Below, piece by piece: positions 1 through 7,022 of a stretch of 23,646 nucleotides of DNA (its first letter is position 1; the number at the start of each line of letters is the position of its first letter). Made by a program: the position numbers and the translations under genes. The stretch comes from an uncultured Sphingomonadaceae bacterium (lineage in GTDB: Bacteria; Pseudomonadota; Alphaproteobacteria; Sphingomonadales; Sphingomonadaceae), in assembly GCA_938003725.1 (NCBI GenBank), contig CALKXX010000222.1:1-23646 (forward strand), in the 5' to 3' direction. Under the pieces are notes generated by a model that saw nothing but the letters and a program-made list of their open reading frames with translations, ran no database searches and was not told the origin of the DNA.

Positions 1-714
1 CCCGCGAACGCCGTAACGATTACGTTCGTTGGCATCACGGTCAAGTGCAAGGTCCTGAACATAGCCGTCGCGCTTATTATAGTTTCCGGCCAGGCTAAAA
101 GCGACTGTATCACTGATGGGACCAGTAACGTCGGCCTTTGCAATAATTGCGTTGAAATTGCCGTAGGACAATTCTGCACTGCCACCAAATTCAAATTGTG
201 GTTTCTGTGTGACGATACTGATAATACCGGCAGAAGCGTTCTTGCCGAACAAGGTAGACTGCGGACCGCGCAGAACCTCGACACGTTGCAGATTGGGAAG
301 ATCACCAATTTGTGCAGCAGAGCGAGAGCGATATACACCGTCAATGAAGACACCCACTGAAGGCTCGATACCGGCGTTGTTCGCGCCGTTACCAAATCCG
401 CGAATGATAAAGTTGGTGTTCGCCGACGTCTGCAATTGGTTTACGCGCAGCGAAGGAACCAAAGTTTGAAGGTCCAGCAAATCGCGAACTTGCGATTCCT
501 CAATCTGTTCCGCACTGGTCACGGAAACCGCAATTGGTGTTTCCTGCAAAGTTGTTTCGCGCTTTGACGCGGTCACGATAATGACATTGTCATCAACGAC
601 ATCATCTGCGCCCTGATCTGTGGACTGTGCAAAAACTGTTGCTGGATTGGCGAGTATGCAAATACCCACGCCGCTCATCAATTTGGTTGAGATTTTACTG
701 GTTCTACGTGCCAT
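1..714 (-). CDS. TonB-dependent receptor, N-terminal part (truncated by window edge)
   Basis: Outer-membrane receptor that imports a substrate using TonB energy. Only the first 238 codons are visible; the barrel lies beyond position 1. Residues 1-29 form a signal peptide (MARRTSK n-region, hydrophobic core, cleavage probably after VFA-29). A TonB-box-like stretch follows at about residues 43-53 (NVIIVTASKRE). The plug domain then shows typical receptor signatures, including VLRGPQSTLFGKNASAG and FIIRGFGNG. The ATG at 714-712 is preceded by GGGAG at a workable distance. It diverges from a GST gene and neighbours a P450/beta-oxidation cluster, so its ligand may be that cluster's substrate; this is inference. 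The family assignment is secure, the substrate unknown. Confidence 0.93.
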   Translation of the reverse strand, partial: MARRTSKISTKLMSGVGICILANPATVFAQSTDQGADDVVDDNVIIVTASKRETTLQETPIAVSVTSAEQIEESQVRDLLDLQTLVPSLRVNQLQTSANTNFIIRGFGNGANNAGIEPSVGVFIDGVYRSRSAAQIGDLPNLQRVEVLRGPQSTLFGKNASAGIISIVTQKPQFEFGGSAELSYGNFNAIIAKADVTGPISDTVAFSLAGNYNKRDGYVQDLALDRDANERNRYGVRG

Positions 715-799
715 TACTACTATTCTCCCGTTGGCGATGACCTTGTTGATCTTCGCCGCACTATCACTATTGACCATTATTTCAATATAACCGCCTCAT

Positions 800-821
800 C
801 TATGCGTGTTTCCCCGCATAG
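800..821. promoter_or_regulatory. Inverted repeat in the receptor/GST divergent gap
   Basis: CTATGCG and CGCATAG form a perfect 7-bp inverted repeat with an 8-base spacer, 28 bases before the preferred GST start and 86 bases before the receptor start. It could be an operator or a hairpin in the GST leader. No binding family is recognised. Confidence 0.35.
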
Positions 822-848
822 TGTGATATATATGTCATGGAGCTTTTT

Positions 849-1658
849 ATGATTGGTTCGTTTATCTCGAGTTTGGCAGTTTTGACGATGTCTGCCCATC
901 AACCCGCGTCGGACATAGTGGAACCTGTTAGCGCGAAGAGCGCTGTTACGGGTGAAGCCACGCCAAATATTACAATTTATCACCTGGAAGGCCGTCGATC
1001 AGAAAGAATTATCTGGCTGATGGAGGAGTTGGGCCTGCCCTATGACCTGAAATATGTACGCGGCGACCTGCGGGCCTCCATGGCGCAGGTTTATGCGCTT
1101 GGGCATGGCATGCCGATGGTACCCACGGTGGTCTATGGCGATGATATCATTGTGGAATCCGGTGCCATTATTGATACTATTTTATCCCGTCATGCCCCGG
1201 GCAAACTGGTCCCGCCAATCAACAGCCGGGCCTACCCCCACCATATTAAATGGATGCATTACGCCGAAGGTTCTCTGGCGGCCCGATTGTTCAGCGATTA
1301 TCGCGCCTGGCGAGTCAATCCGCCCAAACAACGCTCCATGCTGGTGGATAGTGAAAATGTGGTGCAATATTCCGAGGATTATCTGAAAGAAAATCCATGG
1401 TTTGGTGGCCGGGAATTTTCAGCAGCCGACATCATGATGGACTGGCCGTTAAATGTCGCGTTCAAACTGAATCTGGTGGATGCAGAAAAATTCCCGAATA
1501 TTCAGGCATGGCAAAAACGGATTCAAGAACGCCCGGCTTATAAAAGGATGCGGGCCATTGCGACGCCGGATGGTGTCATTGGCGCGCTTCCCCCGGTGCA
1601 GCATCCGCCATCCGATCGGCGAGCGACGACCTTGCCGAGTGCAAAACCGCAAAATTAG
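849..1658 (+). CDS. Glutathione S-transferase family protein with N-terminal extension
   Basis: Predicted glutathione-dependent transferase of the bacterial GST type. The thioredoxin-like domain starts near residue 41 (ITIYHLEGRRSERI), with the cis-proline at 92 (MVPTVV) and the glutathione-contacting ESGAI motif at 103-107. The all-helical C-terminal domain follows, and the last 25 or so residues form a proline-rich tail. An in-frame ATG exists at 837, but ATG 849 is preferred because GGAG (839-842) sits six bases before it. Even so, about 40 residues precede the usual GST start, and residues 2-16 are hydrophobic without a basic n-region, so export is possible but not demonstrated. It may detoxify or conjugate reactive intermediates made by the nearby oxygenases; that is inference. 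Confidence 0.85.
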   Translation: MIGSFISSLAVLTMSAHQPASDIVEPVSAKSAVTGEATPNITIYHLEGRRSERIIWLMEELGLPYDLKYVRGDLRASMAQVYALGHGMPMVPTVVYGDDIIVESGAIIDTILSRHAPGKLVPPINSRAYPHHIKWMHYAEGSLAARLFSDYRAWRVNPPKQRSMLVDSENVVQYSEDYLKENPWFGGREFSAADIMMDWPLNVAFKLNLVDAEKFPNIQAWQKRIQERPAYKRMRAIATPDGVIGALPPVQHPPSDRRATTLPSAKPQN

Positions 1659-1663
1659 CGGAT

Positions 1664-1690
1664 TTGATTGTCGAGGCAATTCTCAATCAA
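1664..1690. terminator. Possible stem-loop between convergent GST and SDR genes
   Basis: TTGATTG and CAATCAA form a 7-bp inverted repeat, with an inner GAG/CTC pairing. It spans the 24-base gap between the convergent GST and SDR stops and overlaps the SDR stop codon. It is AT-rich and has no clear T-run, so it is only a weak bidirectional terminator candidate. Confidence 0.25.
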
Positions 1691-2459
1691 GCTGAAGACC
1701 GCGAATTTGCTTGAGGCTTTCTTCTCGTGACGTACCGCTAAATCCAAAAAAATGTGATTTTCCGGTTGCGCCATCTGAACCTTGGTCAAAGATAGAGAAT
1801 ACCAGATCGGCCAGATCTTTTGGTTTCATTCCGGCATCCGCTTTTTCGGGAGATACAGCGCGCAGCATCGGCGTATCAACAGCACCAAAGCAAAGCTCGT
1901 TCACTCTGATGTTGTGATCCGCTAGTTCTGCGGCCCATGTTTGCGTCAGGCGCCAGAGACCGAATTTCGCACAATCATATCCTGTCGAGTCGACAATATA
2001 AGAGAGATAGTGATCCTCATCCATATGTTCGGTGTTCATATTGATGATGAGCGGTGCGGATGCGTTTTTCAACAATTGTATAGAGGCCATCGTACAACAA
2101 AACGCCGCCGTCAGACAGGAATTGATGGCACCCTGAAACGCCTTCACCTGTTTGTCATATTCGCCGCCGGTCAAAGAGCTGTCATTCCAAACTGCGCTGT
2201 TGTTAACCAGCAGATCAATATGTGACGCCTGCTGTGCAATCTGGTCAAAAATTTCCCTGACCGCCTCTGAATTGCCGGCATCGGCCGTAAAATTCATGCA
2301 TGTGCCGCCCGCATCCCCAACAATCGCAGCGGTTTGTGCATTGCCAGTTTCATTATGATCGATATTGAAAACGGTGCCGCCACGCTCACCCACGGCTTGC
2401 GCGATGGCCTGACCTATACCCACAGCGCCGCCGGTGATAACCGCTATTGGATTTGACAT
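1683..2459 (-). CDS. Short-chain dehydrogenase/reductase, third gene of P450 operon
   Basis: NAD(P)-dependent oxidoreductase of the classical SDR fold, 258 residues. The dinucleotide motif TGGAVGIG is at 9-16, NNS (variant of NNAG) at 86-88, and the catalytic YDCAK (YxxxK) at 161-165. The usual serine 13 residues before the tyrosine is absent: that position lies in an acidic insertion (MDED), and only T143 or S158 are nearby. ATG 2459 is chosen over the upstream in-frame ATG at 2483 because GGAAGG lies at a proper distance and because the upstream gene ends only two bases earlier. It is the last gene of the P450-ABM-SDR operon, so it may oxidise the alcohol made by the P450; this is inference. 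Confidence 0.88.
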   Translation of the reverse strand: MSNPIAVITGGAVGIGQAIAQAVGERGGTVFNIDHNETGNAQTAAIVGDAGGTCMNFTADAGNSEAVREIFDQIAQQASHIDLLVNNSAVWNDSSLTGGEYDKQVKAFQGAINSCLTAAFCCTMASIQLLKNASAPLIINMNTEHMDEDHYLSYIVDSTGYDCAKFGLWRLTQTWAAELADHNIRVNELCFGAVDTPMLRAVSPEKADAGMKPKDLADLVFSIFDQGSDGATGKSHFFGFSGTSREESLKQIRGLQLD

Positions 2460-2461
2460 GG

Positions 2462-2863
2462 TTATTTCCTTCCCGTCCACCAATCCGCAATATCCAGTGG
2501 GAAACGTTCCTGACCGGTTTTCATCTCCTCACCCATGTCATCGCCAAGCGGCGCATCAATGGTTGGTTTCAGGTCACCTCCCGCTCCCGCAACTGGATCA
2601 ATATATTCCAGTTTGATATCTGCGAGCACGTCGGCAAAATCATGCCCTTCATGATGATCCGACATCTGATGCCGGTAAAAGGCCCATTTGTCGTCGAATG
2701 AAAGCAGGCAATAATAGAAGTTCTTTTCCTGCCCTTTCCAATATTCGTAGCGATTGACGCCGGTCTCGGTCGCAAAGGTCTGAGCCACCATGTCGGCCAT
2801 AATCGCTTCCCATTTTTCTTCTTTGCCCGGTTTGATCCGGATATGTGCGAGCAGGGTGGTCAT
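2462..2863 (-). CDS. Putative antibiotic biosynthesis monooxygenase (ABM) domain protein
   Basis: Protein of 133 residues. The first 95 or so resemble the ABM dimeric alpha/beta-barrel fold (MTTLLAHIRIKPGKEEKWEAI at the N-terminus, then ETGVNRYEYWKG and FYYCLLSFDD). Family members include cofactor-free quinol monooxygenases and heme-degrading enzymes, but many have no known activity. The C-terminal 40 residues, rich in Gly, Asp and Pro and ending in DWWTG, lie beyond the domain. It sits between the P450 (9-base gap) and the SDR (2-base gap) with good ribosome binding sites, so the three genes are almost certainly co-transcribed. It may act on a product of the P450; no substrate can be read from the sequence. 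Confidence 0.75.
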   Translation of the reverse strand: MTTLLAHIRIKPGKEEKWEAIMADMVAQTFATETGVNRYEYWKGQEKNFYYCLLSFDDKWAFYRHQMSDHHEGHDFADVLADIKLEYIDPVAGAGGDLKPTIDAPLGDDMGEEMKTGQERFPLDIADWWTGRK

Positions 2864-2872
2864 GGCGGTCTC

Positions 2873-4180
2873 CTATGCCTTTGTGATATTCAAATTCAGT
2901 TTTAGCGTGCCGAGCATGATACCGGGCTGATGCAGAAAATCATTGTCGGCGCCGTAGCTGATATCATCCAGTCGGTCGAACAGGCGGTTCCACGCTATCG
3001 TCTGCTCCAACCGCGAAAGCCCGGCACCGGGACATACGCGCGGCCCGGCAGAAAAGGCCAGATGACGTGTGGCTGCCTTGCGATCGAGTTTCAATTGCTT
3101 GGCGTCTTCGAACGCGTCCGGGTCGATATTGGCTGCTCCCCATCTGAGGTGCAATGTCGAACCGGCGGGAACATCGACGCCCTGAAACCGCTCATCGCGG
3201 CTGGTGATCCGCGTCGAAAGACCCTGTGTCGGAGAGCGAAGCCGCATGCCTTCCTCGATGAAAATACGGATCAGGCTACGATCATTTTTTAGCCTTTGGA
3301 AAAGCCCCGGTCGCTCGCATATCAACTGGGCCTGTTCGGCGATCGCATATTGGGTTGTCTCTAACCCGCCAATGACCATTGCATAGACAATCCCGTTTAT
3401 TTCCTCATCCGTCAGCTTACGGTCCAGTGCTTCATAACGGACTTGTGTGAGGAATGAGATCATATCGTCTTGCGGCGCGGCGCGTTTTTCCAGCGTCTTC
3501 GCGCGTACATATTCTCCAAAGCCTGACAACAACCGAAATTTCTCGCGCGTCTGTGCGTCGGTGAGTTTGTTATTGTGCCCACAGCCGTGGACATAGGACA
3601 TGACCTGCGCATTGCCCCAGATTTCCAGCTGCGCAATATCTTCAAGCGGAAAGCCCAATATGGAGGCCATTGTGCGTTGCGGCAGGGGTCTGGCAAATTG
3701 TTTGATGAAATCAACGCTATCCCGATGCACCCACCCGTCGATCAAATGATCAACATGCCCGGTTATCATTTCCTCATGCCGCGAGGCTCCGGGGCCGACC
3801 CATGGATCGGTCAGTTCCTGCCGATGCGTGCGCCACAGTTCCGGCGTGGGGCGCAGCGAACAGATTGAAATTATCATAGCGTCCAGGTCAGGCATTTCTT
3901 GCGGTAATTTCCCAGCAACCTCAATCTGTTTGACGAGCAGCGAAAGTGTCGGCGGGAAACGCTCCCAGTTTTTCACGACGCGCGAAATATCTTCGTATTT
4001 GGTGAGAATATATGCGTCTTGATCGGGCGTGAGTCCCTCTCCGGGTAAGCACAAGACCGGTGCTTCGCGGTGCAGCACATCATAGGCGTTATACCATTGT
4101 TCCGGCGCTCCCGGTCCAAACAGATCAACATCCTGTGCGCTATGCGGGCATTCCGCAAATGGTGCATCATGATCGGTCAA
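2873..4180 (-). CDS. Cytochrome P450 (TTG start)
   Basis: Soluble bacterial class I-type P450 of 435 residues that needs a separate ferredoxin and reductase, neither of which is in the window. The oxygen-activating I-helix motif GGLETT is at 271-276, the K-helix ExxR at 310-313 (EGMR), and the heme-binding loop FSAGPRVCPG places the proximal cysteine at 383. No signal or membrane anchor is seen. The start is TTG at 4180: a strong AGGAGGA lies five bases upstream, and the nearby ATGs are out of frame. It heads the operon with the ABM protein and SDR and diverges from the CMD/FadJ/ligase genes. The expected role is hydroxylation of a hydrophobic substrate, but the CYP family and substrate cannot be fixed from sequence alone. 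Confidence 0.96.
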   Translation of the reverse strand: MTDHDAPFAECPHSAQDVDLFGPGAPEQWYNAYDVLHREAPVLCLPGEGLTPDQDAYILTKYEDISRVVKNWERFPPTLSLLVKQIEVAGKLPQEMPDLDAMIISICSLRPTPELWRTHRQELTDPWVGPGASRHEEMITGHVDHLIDGWVHRDSVDFIKQFARPLPQRTMASILGFPLEDIAQLEIWGNAQVMSYVHGCGHNNKLTDAQTREKFRLLSGFGEYVRAKTLEKRAAPQDDMISFLTQVRYEALDRKLTDEEINGIVYAMVIGGLETTQYAIAEQAQLICERPGLFQRLKNDRSLIRIFIEEGMRLRSPTQGLSTRITSRDERFQGVDVPAGSTLHLRWGAANIDPDAFEDAKQLKLDRKAATRHLAFSAGPRVCPGAGLSRLEQTIAWNRLFDRLDDISYGADNDFLHQPGIMLGTLKLNLNITKA

Positions 4181-4221
4181 GCTGTCCTCCTGACAATTTT
4201 CTGTTTATTTCGCCAGTTGTC

Positions 4222-4253
4222 TTAGCGGGATGAAAGCGCATTCTGTCCGCTAA
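4222..4253. promoter_or_regulatory. 32-bp imperfect palindrome, candidate operator of the divergent P450 and CMD operons
   Basis: Outer arms TTAGCGG (4222-4228) and CCGCTAA (4247-4253) are perfectly complementary. The inner segment GAAAGCGCATTC (4232-4243) shares the same dyad axis at 4237.5 and is itself nearly palindromic. In all, 12 of 16 base pairs match. The axis is about 57 bases from the P450 start and 55 from the CMD start, the middle of the 112-base divergent gap. A shared regulator controlling both directions is the simplest reading. Confidence 0.55.
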
Positions 4254-4292
4254 CTCCATTGGCAAATTGGAGAGGAACAGGAGAAGCAATAT

Positions 4293-4883
4293 ATGAGCCG
4301 CATAGAAAAATTGTCGCCCGAACAATGGGATCCGCGTATTCAGGCCGCTGTGCAGCCGGATGAAGCGACCGATCTAGAGCATGGGCTGACCCGGTTTTTC
4401 GCCCATTGCCCGGAACAAGCTTTGGGCCTGATGGGTTTTGGTGGAGCGCTTAAGGCCAACCGAACCTTGCCAAACCGGCTGGTAGAACTGGTGCGATTGC
4501 GGATCGCGTTCTTCAACCAATGTCGCTCTTGTATGGCGATCAGATATAGCGATGCCGTTGCGGATGGGCTTGATGACGAACTTGTCTGTTCGCTGGAAAA
4601 ACCGGCGGATGCGGAAAATCTGTCGGATGCCGAAAAAGTGGCCATCCGCTATGGCGAGTTATTTGCGACCGATCACTTGGCCATTGATGACGCCCTTCAC
4701 GAAGACTTGCGTACTTATTTTAGCGAGGCCCAGATTGTTGAACTGGGCATGACGGTTGCCTTTTTTGTGGGCTTTGGCCGGTTGGCCGCGACCTGGAAAA
4801 TGGTCGAAGAGTTGCCAGCATCCTTTCAGAATCTGGATAAGCCCATTGCTCCTTGGGGGGAAGATTCCATTCAGGTGCGGTAG
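4293..4883 (+). CDS. Carboxymuconolactone decarboxylase/AhpD-like protein
   Basis: All-helical protein of 196 residues in the CMD/AhpD superfamily. The central segment (about 60-90) carries NRLVELVRLRIAF followed by C77-R-S-C80, matching the CxxC redox or substrate site of AhpD-like members. The histidine usually found four residues after the second cysteine is arginine (R84), so a standard AhpD proton relay is not assured. A second helical repeat covers about 105-165. The start is supported by AGGAG upstream. It faces the P450 across the palindrome at 4222-4253 and is followed 102 bases later by the FadJ-like gene. Its function may be peroxide/thiol chemistry or a ring-cleavage-type reaction; neither can be chosen from sequence. 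Confidence 0.85.
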   Translation: MSRIEKLSPEQWDPRIQAAVQPDEATDLEHGLTRFFAHCPEQALGLMGFGGALKANRTLPNRLVELVRLRIAFFNQCRSCMAIRYSDAVADGLDDELVCSLEKPADAENLSDAEKVAIRYGELFATDHLAIDDALHEDLRTYFSEAQIVELGMTVAFFVGFGRLAATWKMVEELPASFQNLDKPIAPWGEDSIQVR

Positions 4884-4985
4884 CCACCGTCACAAAATTC
4901 AACAAAAAGTACAGATATTCGAAATCATGCTTTTGCGGGGACCGCGTTTCCTGTTAGCCAGACACAATAAATTTAGGAGAGAATA

Positions 4986-7022
4986 ATGTCCGTGGTCACT
5001 ACCAACAAACTTCAGAATATCTTGGAAATCATCTCTGATAGCCCCCCGGTAAATGCTTTAGGCGCAGCGGTTCGTCAGGGGCTGGTCGATGGCATTGAAC
5101 AGGCATTGTCCGATGATGAGATAGAGGCGGTGGTCATTCGTTGTGAGGGGCGGACGTTTTTCGCCGGCGCGGACATTACCGAATTTGGCAAGCCTCCTGT
5201 TGGTCCGAATCTTGGAGAAGCGATCGACCGTATGGAAGCCAGCGAAAAGCCGGTCGTCGCGGCCATTCACGGCACAGCGCTTGGCGGCGGATGTGAAGTC
5301 GCCTTGGCCTGTCACTACCGCGTGGCCGTGCCCTCGGCAAAGCTGGGCTTGCCGGAGGTAAAATTGGGCCTGATCCCCGGCGCTGCAGGAACACAGCGTC
5401 TACCGCGCGTGGTTGGTGCAGAAGCGGCATTGCCGATGGTGGTCATAGGAAACCCGATCTCGGCAAAAAAGGCGGCGGCGATTGGTTTGGTCGATAAAGT
5501 TGTCGGTGAAGACAGCTTGGCCGATGACGCCATTGCTTTTGCGCGCGCGCAAATCGGCAAACCCGTACCACGATCCTCCGCAGGAAATGCCAATCAGGAT
5601 GGGGTAAAGAATCCAGCCATATTCGACGAATTTCGCGCAAAAAACGGCCGAAAATTACGCGGCTTTGATGCACCCAATGCGGGGATTGAGGCGGTTAAGG
5701 CTGCTGGTGAAATGTCCTATGAAGACGGCGTTGCGAAAGAGCGCGAGCTGTTCATGAAACTGATGTCGGGTACGCAGTCCGCTGCCATGCGTCATTATTT
5801 CTTTGCCGAGCGCGCAGCCAACAAGGTGGACGGTGTGGATCCCAAAATCGATCTGATCCCGATCAAGAAAGTCGGCGTTATTGGGGCCGGTACTATGGGC
5901 GGCGGTATTTCGATGAACTTTTTGTCCGCCGGTATTCCTGTCACTATTCTTGAGATGAAGCAGGACGCTTTGGATCGTGGGGTCGCGACGATCCGCAAAA
6001 ATTATGAGAATACGGCAAAGCGCGGACGGATGACCGCCGAGCAGGTCGAGGGGGCAATGGGCATATTGACGCCTAGTTTGCACTATGATGATCTTGCTGA
6101 TTGCGATCTTGTGATCGAAGCGGTGTTTGAGAATATGGACGTCAAAAAGGACGTATTTGGCAAGCTGGACGAGATCGTAAAACCAGGTGCCATCCTTGCG
6201 TCTAACACCAGCTATTTGAATGTTGACGAGATAGCGGCTGCAACCAAACGCCCGGAATATGTGCTGGGCATGCACTTTTTCTCGCCCGCCAATATTATGA
6301 AGTTGCTAGAGGTTGTGCGCGGTGAGAAGACAGCGGATAACGTGCTTGTCACCGCAATGAAACTCTCTAAAAAAATCGGCAAAGTTGCAGCTGTTTCGGG
6401 CGTGTGTGATGGCTTTATCGGAAACCGGATGCTCAGCCCGCGCCAGCAACAGGCGAATGCAATGTTGATGGAAGGCGCCAACTATTGGGAAGTGGATGAT
6501 GTCCTGCTCGATTTCGGCTTCCCCATGGGACCATTCCAGATGAGCGACCTTGCCGGAATCGATATTGGCTGGCACCGCGATGAAACCCGGATTGAAACCA
6601 TGCGAGACGCGCTTTGTGCCAAAGGACGTTGGGGGCAAAAGGTCGGCAAAGGCTTTTATGATTATGACGAATCCCGTCAGCGTGTGCCATCCGATGAAGT
6701 AAAGGAACTGATTGCTGAATGGGGTGCGAAAGAAGGTAAGGAACAACGCGATATCTCTGCTGATGAGATGCGCGAGCGTATGCTCTACCCCATGGTCAAC
6801 GAAGGCGCGATGATCCTGGAAGAAGGCATGGCGCAAAGGGCGAGCGACATCGATGTCGTCTGGATCAATGGTTATGGTTGGCCGCTCTTCACCGGTGGCC
6901 CGATGTTCTGGGCCGATACGGTTGGCTTGGATAAAGTCGTCGCCGGGTTGGAAAAACACGGCCTTCCGGTTTGCGATTTGCTTCGCAGCAAGGCGGCCGC
7001 AGGTGAAAAGTTCAATGGATAG
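4986..7022 (+). CDS. FadJ/FadB-type multifunctional protein: enoyl-CoA hydratase plus 3-hydroxyacyl-CoA dehydrogenase
   Basis: Two beta-oxidation enzymes in one 678-residue chain. The crotonase half (about 1-190) has the oxyanion-hole region FFAGAD (58-63), GGGCE with E104, and LPEVKLG with E124; both catalytic glutamates are present with the 20-residue spacing of crotonase. The dehydrogenase half starts near 294 with VGVIGAGTMGGG (GxGxxG at 300-305), continues with GMHFFSPANIMKLLEVV and FIGNRMLSP, and ends in two helical C-terminal domains. It would hydrate trans-2-enoyl-CoA and oxidise the 3-hydroxyacyl-CoA with NAD. AGGAG precedes the ATG. It overlaps the acyl-CoA synthetase gene by eight bases, so the two are translationally coupled. 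The partner thiolase is not in the window. fadJ or fadB naming would need phylogeny. Confidence 0.95.
   Translation: MSVVTTNKLQNILEIISDSPPVNALGAAVRQGLVDGIEQALSDDEIEAVVIRCEGRTFFAGADITEFGKPPVGPNLGEAIDRMEASEKPVVAAIHGTALGGGCEVALACHYRVAVPSAKLGLPEVKLGLIPGAAGTQRLPRVVGAEAALPMVVIGNPISAKKAAAIGLVDKVVGEDSLADDAIAFARAQIGKPVPRSSAGNANQDGVKNPAIFDEFRAKNGRKLRGFDAPNAGIEAVKAAGEMSYEDGVAKERELFMKLMSGTQSAAMRHYFFAERAANKVDGVDPKIDLIPIKKVGVIGAGTMGGGISMNFLSAGIPVTILEMKQDALDRGVATIRKNYENTAKRGRMTAEQVEGAMGILTPSLHYDDLADCDLVIEAVFENMDVKKDVFGKLDEIVKPGAILASNTSYLNVDEIAAATKRPEYVLGMHFFSPANIMKLLEVVRGEKTADNVLVTAMKLSKKIGKVAAVSGVCDGFIGNRMLSPRQQQANAMLMEGANYWEVDDVLLDFGFPMGPFQMSDLAGIDIGWHRDETRIETMRDALCAKGRWGQKVGKGFYDYDESRQRVPSDEVKELIAEWGAKEGKEQRDISADEMRERMLYPMVNEGAMILEEGMAQRASDIDVVWINGYGWPLFTGGPMFWADTVGLDKVVAGLEKHGLPVCDLLRSKAAAGEKFNG

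Noticed and set aside
5655..6959. Long minus-strand open frames (206 and 217 codons) opposite the FadJ-like gene
   Set aside because: They lie antisense to a clearly coding gene with intact motifs, lack recognisable domains and have no matching ribosome sites; they are shadows of codon bias.
6853..7014. Upstream extension of the acyl-CoA synthetase
   Set aside because: It runs inside the FadJ-like coding sequence; ATG 7015 has a ribosome site and gives normal family length.
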